DNA of 64,000 bases, taken from the NCBI GenBank assembly GCA_001600495.1, contig BCKE01000063.1:124001-188000 (forward strand), read 5' to 3'. Made by a program: the position numbers and the translations under genes. Positions 1 to 11,686 of the stretch are shown piece after piece (within the stretch, counting starts at the first letter, position 1; the number at the start of each line of letters is the position of its first letter). This stretch comes from Pilasporangium apinafurcum. Lineage: Eukaryota; Oomycota; Peronosporomycetes; Pythiales; Pythiaceae. The notes under the pieces are model-generated. The model had not been told where the DNA came from. It worked only from the letters and a program-made list of their open reading frames with translations, and did no database searches.

Positions 1-9
1 CCGACACCA

Positions 10-810
10 ATGACCGTAGACTTTTTTTCTCTCCCTTCTCAAGTAAAAACTCCGTCCGCATACCTCCACTCTGCCAACAGCAAGTACCCGAACTCCAACT
101 ATGGCTCACTCAATGAGCAAAAACTACTGGTTTGTTATATATCGATGGGCTTAATCGACAAGATAATGAGCTCAGCCTATTGTGAAATGGTGTGATTGTA
201 GATGATGAAGCTCGCAAAAGACAATCGGGACGAGGCAGATGTAGAGCGCACAATGGACACCAGCGCCTCTGGAATCTCCATTACGATCCCTTCAGCCACC
301 ACCTCGCAATGGGGGAAGATCCAATTGATCTCGTACAAACTTATTGTGCAAACTGACGACGACGTCTGGACCATTCGACGACAGTATAGCGATTTCCTCA
401 CACTTCATGACGAGGTTTGTGGTGCATTTTGTACTTTCAATTGCCTGGCTTGTTTTTATTCATGCTCATAGTTCCATATTCGAATATAGCTCCCCGAAGA
501 AGTTAAGACTGCATGTATTTTGCCTCAAGATGAACCGAGCCGCAAATTTCTGTCATGGAAGGGCCGACCGTTATCTCTCAAGTCTCGTCTGGAGTTTTAT
601 CTCAAGCAAGTGCTCAGGCATCCAGCGTTCGAGCCACACACATGCCAAGGACTCTGCGAGTTCTTAGAAATGGTACGACATGGGAACGTTGATGATATTG
701 GAAATGAGCTCTAATTTCCAGATGTTGTTTGTTCCATATAGGAATATGTTGAAGACGAGGACTCATTACCTCGCTCATTCCACTCCATATCCTCACGAAC
801 ACTTGTTTAA
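10..810 (+). CDS. PX-domain (phosphoinositide-binding) protein, possibly 5' partial
   Basis: Four exons can be joined in frame: 10-129, 202-414, 490-672 and 742-810, giving about 194 residues. All three introns (130-201, 415-489, 673-741) run GT to AG. The core of exon 2 reads like a PX domain: a beta-rich stretch, then WTIRRQYSDF followed by LHDE, which is the family's R-x-Y-S-x-F signature. Exon 3 continues with the helical part (RLEFYLKQVLRHP). PX domains bind phosphoinositides, mostly PI3P, and recruit proteins to endosomes. No second domain is visible, so this is a small stand-alone PX protein such as a sorting-nexin fragment or adaptor. The frame is open to the left edge of the window, so the true start may lie upstream; ATG at 10 or at 202 are alternatives. 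The family call is firm, the 5' end is not. Confidence 0.75.
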
Positions 811-1222
811 TTGCGAGTGGTTATCGAAATTTTGTAATTTAAATGTTGGACAATAGAACTCTACATTGCACTCTTAACCAACGAGAACGGACGGAAGTGT
901 GGAACATGAAAGGCCAACTTACCAGGAGTTGACAGTCTAGACGATACGCGATGAGTCGAACATTTTTTCGTAGGATGCTATCGCAAGAAGGAAGAGGGCT
1001 ACACAGTCGATCATCCATGTATTAGTATCACCACCAAACGAGAGACAAGTGCTCCTTTCATCAACGCATCTCGTTTTTATTTTAGTGGAACAAACTGAGC
1101 TAACTCTGTTCTTATAAACCCAACAACATCAACCACAACGGAAGAAAGAGAAGAACCGTGAAAAATATCGAACTATCTACAGACGTCGTCGCATATTCGG
1201 ATGTTTGAAGCGACCTGATGTG
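811..1222. other. Intergenic, tail-to-tail
   Basis: This 412-nt space lies between the stop of the PX gene and the stop of the kinesin-14 gene, which converge on it. It should hold both 3' untranslated regions. I see no RNA gene, repeat or supported open frame in it. Confidence 0.5.
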
Positions 1223-4200
1223 TTACGAGGAGCGACTAGAAATGGATGGATACGCAATCTCACACGAGTTGACGGTCTTGGCAAAACGTAGTGAGTTTAG
1301 CGTTTCTTCGCGGTGCTGCCCTAACGGAGATAGGTTACAGATCATCAGCGTCTTGCTATCACCACCCAAGGAAGGACTGAGGAAATGCGTCAACTTCGAA
1401 TCACGAAACGGGACATGAGCAGACTACAATAGATAAGTATATTTCAACAATCAAGTCAGTAAACGTCTTTGACAAGTGTATAGCTGAATTACACCAACCT
1501 TCTTAGCGAGAGCACAAATGACATTGCCTAACGAAGAAAGGCTTTTGTTGATGGCTAATGCCTCCTTCATGAGTTCTTTATCATTCCCACTACCAGATTT
1601 CGACAATCGCTCCGATCCCTTCATGAAAAAGACAAGGTCAGTATAGTGCGAAGTATAATTGATATAGTCTTCTTCCTCAACATACCGCAAGGTCGACTAA
1701 ATTGATCACACCAACTCGCGTGTCACCAGTGAGCGAGTTTACTCCATTTACTCTAGCGGAATTGTTCACCATGTCCGAGTCAGTTGATTTCAATCAGAGT
1801 CAAGGCAGTAGAATTAGAACATACCTGAATGTTAACACGCAGTGACTACGCGAAGATCGATCGTTCATATTTGTCGCTTTCGTCGCTCGTTTCGACATTG
1901 CACCTTGCAGCAATCTCATAGCATGAGCTTCGTTCTCGACTGTATGCACGAAGGAGTTCATCACCATCGGCTTCCCATCAGAATCAAGTCGGAGATCGAC
2001 TTTATCTATTGACTACGGGTATAAGACATGGAAGAAATCAATTCGTTTACTCTCACATCTCCAATTTTCAGAAGGAGACAACAATGGCAACGTACCCCTG
2101 CTGGTGCCAATAAGTCGCGCAGAGTGTCATTATAGATTTCTATCAACTCCAAACTCACAGAGAAATCCCACCCGCTTAACCGCAAATCTGCAACTGTTGA
2201 AAAGATATGCGAAATTGCACGGCCAACAATTCCTGTATGTGGTGTCAGTTCCATCGTTTGATTTCCTCCATTTGCCTCTTCTCGCCCTTGCATTGTGTAC
2301 GTTTTGCCCGACCCAGTCTGCCCATATGCAAAAATACAGACGTTGTAGCCGTCGAGAGCAGACTGAATCAAGGCAGACACCTCCAAAAAAACCTCTTCCT
2401 GGCTGCAACCACCGTTGAACACCAAATCAAATTCGAACGGGTATTTCTTGACTTGGTCCTTTGATCCGTTTTGTCCGTAGCTGACGTGTGATTTTGGACT
2501 GGCATGAAGTTCAATTTGTCGTCGCATTCCGGTATAATCTGGAAACGCAAAGATCTGGATCACAACGAGAAGAAACCATCAGGCTAAAAGTCGATAAGAA
2601 TCACTAAAGAATTATAACGCTACCTCTTCGTTCCCAGTAAGCGCAGCTTCATGACGTAGAACTGGTCGCACACGACAGAAGACGCGAATATTTCCCTTCA
2701 ACTCCATTACCTGCATCAAATAACCTAAGTGCTACAAATTAGAGCAGGAAAAAATGAACAAATTTAGCGTACCTTATTGTGAAGACTTCGACGAATGATT
2801 TCCGCTTGGAAAATTCTGCTCTTTAATTGATTGATTTCTGCGAGGAAAGACTCTTCCACGATTTGGATATCTCGTTCTTTTTGCACGAGTTGTTCCTCTA
2901 AGTCTTGAACCTTCCATTGCGTTTCTTCAAGCACATGGACAGTTGATGACAAGTTGTACTCCAGATTTCTGATTTGTTGCTCCTTCTCAGCTAGCTCATC
3001 CATTTTAGATTGCATCTCACGAGATTTTGACTGAAGTTGGTCAATGAACGCCTGCGATTCATCGGTTGCTCTTTGTTGAGTCTCCAACATTGCGAGATAC
3101 TTCTGCTCATTCTCGGATGATCGGGCTAAAGAAGATTTCAGTGTTTCATTCTCTAGGCGAAGTCGTTCACATACTGCTGTAAGTCTGGAGACTTCCTCGC
3201 TATCTTTAGCAGTTAGATCCTTTTTCTCTTGCGTCCACTGAATGTGCAACGCTTCCATCTGCTCCTCATGGTGATGTAAGCCCATCGATAGAGTAGCTAA
3301 TTGGGCTTCCGATGCATTAACTTGCTGCTGAAGTTCTGCATTTCTCACCATCAATGCTGAAACCTGTCGCAATGCATCTTTTTTCTCTCGGGTGACCAAA
3401 TCCAGCTGTTGTTGTAGATGGGCAACTTTGCCATCATACAGCATCTCGTTATCTGTAACGTCTTGAGGACGAGCATTATTCGTGTTTTGTGAATCACAAC
3501 TCCTTGACTCACACGCTTCTCGTGATCGTCGGAGGTCATGCGTCACACGGGATGATTCATCTCGTTCGTAGAGTAAACTCCTGATGTACGAGTCGCGTTC
3601 GCTGAGTTGGTGCACGAGAGTCCCTACTTCGCGACACAGAGCCTGTAACTTCTTCTCCTGCTTATAATCTCCCGGTTCGTTTATAAACTATCATGTGGAA
3701 GCGCAGGTAACATACGACATCAATTAGACCGTGTTCAAAGCCTGGAGCACCAGCAAAGACTTAATTAATCATATGGTCACTTACCGTATTTTCGCTCATC
3801 GTTTCGATGATACGATTCTGTGTTTGAACTTTCGATTTCAAGACCTTCAATTCATTGATCTTGTCCGCTCGTGACTGCTTGATGCGCACCATTTGTTTTG
3901 CCAAGTCTACAGTATAGTTGTATAAATCGGAGTAGCGCTGCAATAAAGCCATATGACATCAACAGCGTCAATTCCTTTCCATCACTCGTGATGATCGCAT
4001 GCTCTTACTTTTTTGTAAAGGAATGCTCGTTCCTTGTCCGACCTGGAATGCAGCGCTTGCTCTTCTTCTTGCACGTCTCGTCCAATAAAATCCCAGATGG
4101 ATCCTGACGAATTGCTATTTGAATCACCCATGAGCGACGCATTGAACGACGAAGAATGCATTAGGCGTCGCGCTCCTTCACTTGCTTCATCTGATTTCCA

Positions 4201-5007
4201 AGTATTTATCTACAGCATTCATATGATAAATATTTAGCCACCCATAGAGATATGTAAATGAGAGAATGTGCTTACCGGGTCAATCTCTGGTGAATTATTC
4301 TGAGAATACGTAGCGCTGTTTGTGATAATCGATGACACCGAATGGTGCCGAGGAGGAGAGAAGTTTGTGGTAGAAGTCCCGTCGGCCTGATTGTTGCTGT
4401 CTTCAGGACCTAGTGTCGATCCGGAAAAAGAATGAGGGCGATGCAGATGGTTACTGTTCTTGGGATGTCCAGTGCCTAGACCGCGCAGATTATTCGCATA
4501 TATTGGAACTGCAGCTGATTCTTTCGTCATCTGCTCCTTCTGCGCTGCTCCATTGGATTCTTTCTTTCTGCGCCACTGCTCAAGCATTTCCTCTCGAAAA
4601 GGCTTTTGCGCATCATCATTATTGTTGTCGCTCTGTTCCATCGAGTAATCCGGCTTCACTACCGTCGCTCCAATGGAGTGTGCTTCCGATTTCAGATCCG
4701 ATATCGCTAATTCATGGTCATTGTTATTATCGTACGACAGATTCCTCTCTTCCAGTGCATCTTCCAGTCGACCACCGTAATTGCCGTTCATAAATCCTGC
4801 GCGGCGTGTGTGCAATTGTACACTGCTGCTGCCACCATTACCGACGGCATTCACATATTTATCCTTATTGCTAGGTCCACTTACATCTGATGTCGCTATG
4901 CCTGCAAAATGGTTAAGGATGTGGCCTTTGTTGACTTCATAGAATGCACCAGACGATGATTGGCGGTCTGGTGTTTCTGGCACATTCACCCGCGAAGGAA
5001 GTACCAT
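1223..5007 (-). CDS. Kinesin-14-type (C-terminal motor) kinesin
   Basis: Ten exons join in frame to about 1030 residues: 5007-4276, 4209-4009, 3937-3785, 3657-2773, 2710-2624, 2554-2096, 2012-1825, 1752-1686, 1618-1499 and 1423-1223. The first 244 residues are low-complexity and Ser/Asn-rich; about 300-655 form a long coiled coil. The motor is at the C terminus: it opens with [14 protein letters not shown], has the P-loop GQTGSGKT near residue 764, switch I NDRSSRSH, switch II DLAGSER (split by an intron), and [10 protein letters not shown], and ends shortly after [10 protein letters not shown] motor placed last after a coiled coil, with the neck at its N side, is the hallmark of minus-end-directed kinesin-14 motors, which crosslink spindle microtubules. 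I chose ATG at 5007; the frame extends upstream only through a TTG. The terminal exon is easily missed because it is short. Confidence 0.88.
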
Positions 5008-5956
5008 TTCACCTCGTAAGCGACGCGATAAGACACAGCGAGTGGTTCTACAGCTAGCCAACTAATCACCAGAAGTACCACCGACAAGGAAGAGTACGCG
5101 AGAGAGAGAAAGAGAGAGAACGTGACACACCCGCGCCTTCTCCCCCAACTGTCGTCCTCTTCCGCCTGCCCCTTCAAGTGAAAAAGCGGGCAAAATGACA
5201 AATTAGGTGTAGTTCTTAACTTTCCTTAACACCCATGTAAAATTATTTATCAATTGGGGCTTAACGACCCTTAACATTCACTTCCTTTGTCCTGTGCGGT
5301 AACGCGCGAAAACCGCCCACGAGTTTGTCATTGAAGCAATGTGAGATTTCGATATGCTATGGGTTTTACTTTTCTGTGAGTTTGTTGACTATCATCCTCC
5401 TTTCCATTTACATGGAAGATGCATCTGAGCATCATATACAGTACAATATTCTAGATTCGACGCTACGCTTAGATATCAAAGTAAGACGAAATAACAATAA
5501 GAGAATCGATTTGTTTGCTTTGAGTCTGCGAATTCACATGCCATAATGACTTGGAAAAGATACTATAGTGGGTTGGAAGAAACTCAAAGTAAACAAACAA
5601 AGATCGTCCCTGAGCCACCAAATGGCAGCTCATTTGATCTTTTTTTTTCAATAGTTAGGATATGTCGGATATTAATGAGACGTCAAGCAATTGATCACAA
5701 CAATATCTGTCTGTTGGGCTGTGAGATGATGCGAGAAAATGACTGTACTGGAAGTTGATTCATATACAGCTAGGTCATCGAGAGGTTCTTAGATCAATGA
5801 TCAAGGATGAAACAACCTTCACCAGCGTTCGCGTCGATTTTTTTCAACTAAAATACTCTCCTTTGTTGAAAAAAAAGTAGATGCATAAAAAACACTCCTC
5901 TCTCATCTCACTCAACACGATCCTTTCTCCTCACATTGCGCCATTCGTTCTTTTTA
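5008..5956. other. Intergenic between GDI 3' end and kinesin-14 5' end
   Basis: About 950 nt separating the stop of the GDI gene from the start of the kinesin-14 gene, both on the minus strand. It should contain the GDI 3' UTR and the kinesin promoter. TTAAC is repeated several times between about 5215 and 5275. Short open frames here (for example 5325-5546) look like chance: they are AT-rich, lack recognisable domains and have no splice partners. Confidence 0.45.
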
Positions 5957-7345
5957 TTACTGGTCCACTTCAGTCGAGTCTGCGTTGATGTTCATGTCCA
6001 GAGCTTCGCCAGTGATACGCTGGTAGAGATCCAAGACGTCATCTGACGTCGTCTCAAAGTGGCTCGTAGGATCGTACGACTTACTGATAAAGCAGTTGTC
6101 CGCCGAGCCAGTGCTCACAGGTTCGAACATGTCGGTAACAGCATCAAAGCGATCCAAGTATGGACCCAAGAGATTCACACCCGGTTCCAATTCCGCCAAT
6201 GGGTCCGCTGTTTCTACGACTGTACTCACAATCGCGATGTACATGCCCTTGGCTGCGACGCAATGAGCATACGACACCATGCAGACATAAATGTCGTTCG
6301 TACGGTTTGCTTGCGCGGCGGGGATGATGATCTGCACCGATTCGGCATCGTTTGTATTGGGCACAGGGTGATTGAGAATGAAGATCGAGCGAACAGCCTT
6401 GCCATTCTTGCGGAGCTTTTCACTGGGAAAGTACGAAGGATCACCAATGATCAATTTCCCCTTGGCGACTTCATTACCGCTCTTGATTCCCCACGCTTTG
6501 TTATTGCCATCAAACAAAATCTCATCTACACCACGGTTGAGCATGAACGTACCGCCATGAATAGCACAAAGGCGCGAGAAACCCTCAGGCAAACCACCGA
6601 GGCCGTAGATCGGGTAAATGTAAGGCGATTTTCCATATCGCTCGAGCGAATACGCGTAGAGTTTGATGGCACGCACCGTTTCAATAGCTGGTCGCGAGTG
6701 ATATGACTCGTCACGCATCAACGCCATGGCGTGACCCATGAAGCTTTGCGTGTTCGCATCGACACCATATTTCTCAAAGAGATCATCCATGGGTTGCTTG
6801 AACAAATCTAACCCTTCATGCGTCTTCGGATCATCTTCTTCATAGTTGTAAATGTACATAAGCAGCTTGCGAAACTTGCGCTTTTCAAACATACCCATCA
6901 ACGACGAACGAAGCGCTTCTTCACCCGTCGCAGGCACCTTGTACGTCTTCCCGCCTTTCACAACGTAACTCCCATCGACATTCTTAAATTCTAAGTAACG
7001 CGTCACCTTCGTGTGCAACAGCATCTTCACCAGCTTCCCGCATGCCATGATAAACTTTGGGATCAGATCGATGTTGTAGTCACGGTTGGCGCCAAGATCA
7101 TCGCGTGGCGGTTGGCCTGGTTTGAATTTCTCATACAAATGCGTCAAGTTCAGCGACGCGCATTCGCCACCGTAGTACATGTTGCGATCCAAATGCAAGA
7201 CCTTCTTGCCGTTCACGGCCAACAACCCACTCAAAATACACTCCTTCAGCCCCGTGCCTAATACAATAGCATCGTATTCACCATCGGCAAGGGCTTCCGT
7301 GCCTGCTGGTAACCAATCGAAGTCCAATTTTGCTTCTTCTGCCAT
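5957..7345 (-). CDS. Rab GDP dissociation inhibitor (GDI)
   Basis: Single exon, 462 residues. GDI extracts GDP-bound, prenylated Rab GTPases from membranes and holds them in the cytosol for the next round of vesicle transport. Family signatures are plain: the nucleotide-like fold IVLGTGLKECILSG, the conserved DRNMYYGGECASL, RDYNIDLIPKF, the helical segment GMFEKRKFRKLLMYI and YGLGGLPEGFSRLCAIHGG. The length is slightly above the usual 440-450 because about 20 residues precede the conserved start (MAEEAKLDFDW...). I chose ATG at 7345; the same frame runs on upstream to about 7468 without a stop but that part looks like 5' UTR. The GDI call is favoured over the related Rab escort protein because the large REP insert is absent. 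Confidence 0.95.
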   Translation of the reverse strand: MAEEAKLDFDWLPAGTEALADGEYDAIVLGTGLKECILSGLLAVNGKKVLHLDRNMYYGGECASLNLTHLYEKFKPGQPPRDDLGANRDYNIDLIPKFIMACGKLVKMLLHTKVTRYLEFKNVDGSYVVKGGKTYKVPATGEEALRSSLMGMFEKRKFRKLLMYIYNYEEDDPKTHEGLDLFKQPMDDLFEKYGVDANTQSFMGHAMALMRDESYHSRPAIETVRAIKLYAYSLERYGKSPYIYPIYGLGGLPEGFSRLCAIHGGTFMLNRGVDEILFDGNNKAWGIKSGNEVAKGKLIIGDPSYFPSEKLRKNGKAVRSIFILNHPVPNTNDAESVQIIIPAAQANRTNDIYVCMVSYAHCVAAKGMYIAIVSTVVETADPLAELEPGVNLLGPYLDRFDAVTDMFEPVSTGSADNCFISKSYDPTSHFETTSDDVLDLYQRITGEALDMNINADSTEVDQ

Positions 7346-7791
7346 GTTGTCTTTCTCCCCCCCTTTCTTGGTGTGTTTGTTGCTTCCCCGTAGAAAATAT
7401 CTTTCTATGAGAAGAAACCTCGCCACAAGAATGCTTTTAACGTTGCTGAAAGCAAGAATACTATTCAACCAGTACGAATAACACTTAATAATACAAAAGA
7501 GAAAACGACTATAATAAAAAATATATCATGTTATTGTATGTGTCCTATAGCTTTATCAGTTACGACGCAGATTTCTAACTCCCTACAAACGTCCCCCTCC
7601 TTTTTTTACACGTCCGTCCAACTTACCACCCACAACGGGTGGGTTTATATTTCTAAACGGGTCTTTGAACTGTATATAATTTCTAGTTTATAGTAAGAGA
7701 CTCAACCCGAACCCATGGGTTCTTTCCTAGTTCCAACATAGCAAGAAACCTTTTCGTGGTCATAATGCCATTCGGTAGGTAGGATCGACTG
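7346..7791. promoter_or_regulatory. Shared upstream region of divergent GDI and Arp4-like genes
   Basis: This 446-nt gap separates the start codons of the minus-strand GDI and the plus-strand Arp4-like gene, so it should carry both promoters. It is AT-rich around 7490-7535. I cannot point to a specific motif. Confidence 0.4.
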
Positions 7792-9123
7792 ATGTATTGT
7801 GGAGATGACGTCGAAGCGGTCGTGGGGGATGTCGGCACGAGCCGCAGCAAGTTTGGCCTGGCGGGAGAAGACACACCGCAACTCGTGTTAGCGACCGCTG
7901 TGGGTAAGAAACCTCCACAGTCCCCATCGTCATCAACCACATCATCACAGCCACCTAGTAACTACATCCTTGGCGATCTACATCACAACCGCGAAGTCAA
8001 TGTGCTCCACCCGATGGAGGCTTGTGCGGTGGCGCATTGGGAGGCACTGGAGCAACTATGGAAATATGCATTTGATCGTTTAAGTGTCAACCCTGTAGAG
8101 CACCCAGTGATCACATCCGCTGCGTGCTGCTTCGCGAACGACGCTCTACATAACGCCGCGAATCGAGACGCTGAGAAATACGTCGAGCTCATGTTTGAGA
8201 CCTTCCAGGTACCGTGTTTCTACATGGCGAAAGATGCACAACTAGATGCGTTTGCGTTTGGGCGGTCATCGGCATTAATTGCTGAAATCGGAGCTGGTGC
8301 AACGCGTGTGGTACCCGTGTTTGACGGGTATCCGCTGCATCGACCTTCTCAATACTCGACGATCGGCTGCAACCAATTATCTGCTTATCTCGAGCATTTG
8401 GTGACGCAACGGAATTCAACATTGTCTGTGCGACCACGGTGTTGTTTCACACGGAAGTTCAATCCAACTACCAACAAAGTGGAAACGACATTGTTGCCGA
8501 CTGAGTTGATTACTCCACCAACTATGCCCAGCAGCTATTTAAAGTTCATGAAGAGCGATGTGTTCCGCGATATGCGCGAAGCGATTTGCACGACGTCATC
8601 AATCGCGCTAACTGACGAGAATTTGTCAGCGTTTGCCCAACCACAACACCAGGAACGCTATGAACTTCCCGATGGGCAAGTGATTCTGCTGGACAAGGAG
8701 CGATATCAAGTCGCTGAGTTCTTATTGTATCCGAAGAACTTTGAAGCGACAATTGTGAAAACCGAACAGCATGCTGCTGCAGCTGTAAAGACAGTATCCA
8801 AAGGGTTGCATCGTATGCTTTACGATGCCGTGCAGCTATGCGACGCCGATCTGCGGCGCGACATGTTGAGCAATATCATTCTATGTGGTGGTGGATCGCT
8901 GATGACTGGTCTGACTGAACGGTTGCATGCAGAATTGACGCAAATGGTGCCAAGTACATTTAAAGTGCGCTTCACAAACGTCATGAAGATTGAGAAACAG
9001 TTTAGCTGCTTCATTGGTGGTTCGATTTTAGCGTCGTTAGGATCTTTCCAGCAATTGTGGGTCTCTAAGCAGGAGTATGAAGAAGGGGGAGCCCATGCTG
9101 TCTGTGCAGAACGGTTCTTCTAA
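7792..9123 (+). CDS. Actin-related protein, Arp4/BAF53-like
   Basis: Single exon, 443 residues. The N terminus (YCGDDVEAVVGDVGTSRSKF then GLAGEDTP) parallels the YGGDEVGALVFDIGS and AGED motifs of Arp4/BAF53 proteins, and the C terminus (GSFQQLWVSKQEYEEGGA) matches that subfamily's typical ending. An ATP-site phosphate-loop equivalent (NIILCGGGSLMTGL) is present. Arp4 is a nuclear actin-related subunit of INO80, SWR1, NuA4 and BAF chromatin complexes. The canonical N-terminal DNGS of true actin is altered to DVGTS, as in other nuclear Arps. Subfamily assignment is by motif only; other nuclear Arps are less likely. Confidence 0.85.
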   Translation: MYCGDDVEAVVGDVGTSRSKFGLAGEDTPQLVLATAVGKKPPQSPSSSTTSSQPPSNYILGDLHHNREVNVLHPMEACAVAHWEALEQLWKYAFDRLSVNPVEHPVITSAACCFANDALHNAANRDAEKYVELMFETFQVPCFYMAKDAQLDAFAFGRSSALIAEIGAGATRVVPVFDGYPLHRPSQYSTIGCNQLSAYLEHLVTQRNSTLSVRPRCCFTRKFNPTTNKVETTLLPTELITPPTMPSSYLKFMKSDVFRDMREAICTTSSIALTDENLSAFAQPQHQERYELPDGQVILLDKERYQVAEFLLYPKNFEATIVKTEQHAAAAVKTVSKGLHRMLYDAVQLCDADLRRDMLSNIILCGGGSLMTGLTERLHAELTQMVPSTFKVRFTNVMKIEKQFSCFIGGSILASLGSFQQLWVSKQEYEEGGAHAVCAERFF

Positions 9124-9369
9124 CAAATTGTATAGGTGCAAACTAAAGAAAAGTGTGTAAAGTTGCATATGTCATGTCCTAGTTCCAAGAGATGACTGAT
9201 CTGAATGTTTAGGAATGCTTATTGAAGATGCGTCTACACGGGTTGACTATTAGCGCAGCGCGCTCACCATGCTACAGGTCATTAAAGGAGGCAGGTTCTT
9301 TGTTGCGCGAGTACATCCGTTATGTGTTGTTTTTTTAAATTGCCTGTCTTATTATAGTGGTAGAACAAG

Positions 9370-10074
9370 ATGGCTCTTTTTTTAGACACGCGGGAACGAC
9401 TGACTTCAACGCAATGTGGGCTATTTCTGGGCTGGAATGATTGCAGAAATGCACAAAACGGAGATGCGCCCAAAGATAAGAACCATCATTCCGACTTGCT
9501 GGCAAGCAAAACCACTGTCCTGCCTATTGATGCTGCTGAGGTGAAAGGTGCTCTGAAGCAGCTAATAAGATACTCACTGAGCAATTCACCAGCTCCACCA
9601 ACAAGCACCACTACCACCGTCACCACAAACCTAGGAGCAACGATGTCACGCACCAGTCATCAAGTATCTCAAAATGTTGACAACTTTCTTCGTGAAAAGT
9701 CCAGCACTCGTCTACATCAGCCACCAGGTGGTGGCTCGTCAGTTGGCTCATTGATTTTTGGCGGCGGATGCGATCAAAGTCCCTTTGCTGGCCGTGAGCG
9801 ACGCGGTTCCTTGCCCAGAAAAGAAGAAACACCTGAACAGACGAATCCATACGCCAAGGATTTTCGTCGCCGGTCGACCGACTACCAGCCACCGCAGCAA
9901 AGCATGACACCGTACGGACAGCAACAGTCTCAAATGCAACTGCAAACCCGACAAACATCGTCGAACCAATATGCGAGTGGCTCGAACCAGAACGCGGGCA
10001 ATGTGCTCACAGATAGACGGATCACGCGCATTCATGCGCCTCCAGGTGGTGCTTCTTCTATCACCTTTGGCTGA
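9370..10074 (+). CDS. SPIRAL1-like microtubule-associated protein
   Basis: Single exon, 234 residues if translated from 9370. Two copies of a short motif stand out: TRLHQPPGGGSSVGSLIFGG in the middle and TRIHAPPGGASSITFG at the very C terminus, the latter preceded by NAGNVLTDRR. The paired Gly-rich ends and the TDR spacer match plant SPIRAL1 proteins, which bind microtubule plus ends and control cortical array direction. Between the motifs the chain is Gln/Ser/Thr-rich and looks disordered. The second ATG, at 9643 (MSRTSHQVSQNVDNF), puts the first motif near the N terminus as in SPIRAL1 and may be the true start; the 91 residues before it have no recognised domain. Confidence 0.75.
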   Translation: MALFLDTRERLTSTQCGLFLGWNDCRNAQNGDAPKDKNHHSDLLASKTTVLPIDAAEVKGALKQLIRYSLSNSPAPPTSTTTTVTTNLGATMSRTSHQVSQNVDNFLREKSSTRLHQPPGGGSSVGSLIFGGGCDQSPFAGRERRGSLPRKEETPEQTNPYAKDFRRRSTDYQPPQQSMTPYGQQQSQMQLQTRQTSSNQYASGSNQNAGNVLTDRRITRIHAPPGGASSITFG

Positions 10075-10225
10075 GCAGATAGAAAGTTGGGATTATTCAA
10101 GATTAATAACCAAGACCATATCATTACACATATAAGGAGAAATATATAATCTTTTGCTCTTCATTCATTCATATCCATGCGCCTTGGTCTTCACACACCG
10201 GTGATTACTCTTCTTCCTCATCACT

Positions 10226-11686
10226 CTATTCTTCTTCGTCATCACTCTCCTGTTTATTGTCTATGTTGGGAAGAGCAATGATGGCAATACCGTTCTTCGC
10301 TTGCTTCAGTCGCTCCCAGCGACCTAAACGGTGCTCCTGGCCGACACCAGCCAGCAGGAACCGCCCTTTTTGTTCAAAGCACAGACTGTTCACGTAGCCC
10401 TCGAGTGGTATAGTCGCCACTTGCTGCAACGTACGTTTACTCAGATCCGCTTTCCACAGCCGAATGAGTCCATCACACGAACCAGAGGCAACCAAGTCGG
10501 TTCGAGGCATGACAGTGACACTACTAATCCATTTCCCAACGCCGTGTGCATGTGGAACAACAAAGACAGGTTTTTTCCGTCCATTAAACCACAACGAGAG
10601 CGAGCCATCGTCTCCACCAGTGACGTAATACTCGTCGTTGACCATCTTCACACAGTCCATGGAACCAGAGTTACCGTAGAACACCAGCTGTGTTTCTTCC
10701 GGAATCTTCCACATTCGGACACTTCGATCTCGCCCGCAACTGACCACACGCTCTTTATACAAACTATCAAGTCCATTGACTTCACTTTGATGGCCAAAGA
10801 GTGTTTCAACGTAGCCCATTTCCGTCAGATTCCAGTGCTTAATGGAGCGATCGAACGATCCCGAGAAGAGCATGTTGGATCGCAAACGGAAGCAGAGCGC
10901 CGATACTGTATCGCGATGACCTTTAAAGCTCTCCAGTAGCTCATTCTTCTCTGCATCCCACACACGGACAAGTTTATCGTATCCGCCACTGGCGAGAAAT
11001 TTGCCATCTGTACTCAAAGCAAGCGCTAAAATGCAACGCTCTTGATCGGTTTTTGCCGTGGAGATATCGTCTCCTGGCAACTGAAGACGCGTTTTCGTCT
11101 GTTGTGCAAGATCCCAGCGTAAAATGGACCCGTCTTTTGCCGCAGAAAAAGCAGTTTTCCCATCTTCCATCAAACAAACACTTGTCACAGAAAGCTGCAT
11201 GAAGAAAAACGTGAGAATTGTCAATGAATAATGCATCTCCACACTAAATTAACGTACTCGATGGCCCTTGTTAAACTTGGTCGAGTCCTGGTCAAACTCG
11301 AAATCTTCGTAATCACTCGCAACCTGTTTAAACAACTTCCCCATGGCTTCCAGAGCATCTTGGTGCAATCGTGCACCCACTCGGTTCTCGACGCCATTCG
11401 TCATGTCATCGTCTTCATCTTCATCGGCTGCCTCCTGTTCAGTGATCTTGGTCAAATACTCCTTCGCGAGTCGTACGTGCTTCTCCTGTGCAGTCTCCTT
11501 ATCTTCCTCTTCTTCGTCGTCAGTGTCGTCTTTTGCTGGATCGTCGTCATTTTCACTGTCAGATGCAATCACATCGTCGCCACCCGTGGCGGACCAGTCG
11601 AAAGCGTCATCAGCGATGATCTTCTTCTTCTTGTTGCTCGACGAATCTTTGGAACCACCTTTCTTTGCTAATGCTCGGCGCTTCAT
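10226..11686 (-). CDS. U3 snoRNP-associated WD40 protein, Rrp9/U3-55K-like
   Basis: Two exons, 11686-11258 and 11194-10226, joined through a 63-nt GT-AG intron, give 465 residues. The first 140 or so are highly charged: a basic start (MKRRALAKK) with KKKK, then long Asp/Glu runs, then an alpha-helical stretch with RLAKEYLTKITEQEA. The rest is a WD40 propeller, seen in repeats such as SILRWDLAQQ, LVRVWDAEK, SIKHWNLTE, SVRMWKIPEE and LIRLWKAD. The acidic tail-plus-propeller layout and the VRLAKEYL segment are typical of Rrp9, which binds the U3 box B/C motif and acts in early 18S rRNA processing in the nucleolus. A short acidic tail (SDDEEE) ends it. Confidence 0.87.

Noticed and set aside
1141-1275. 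Basic open frame on the plus strand (KKEKNREKYRT...)
   Set aside because: Most of it overlaps the last exon and 3' end of the kinesin-14 gene on the minus strand, whose motor sequence is unambiguous.
6059-6706. 215-codon open frame antisense to GDI
   Set aside because: It lies wholly within the well-supported GDI coding sequence on the other strand, has no recognisable domain, and has the composition of an antisense shadow.
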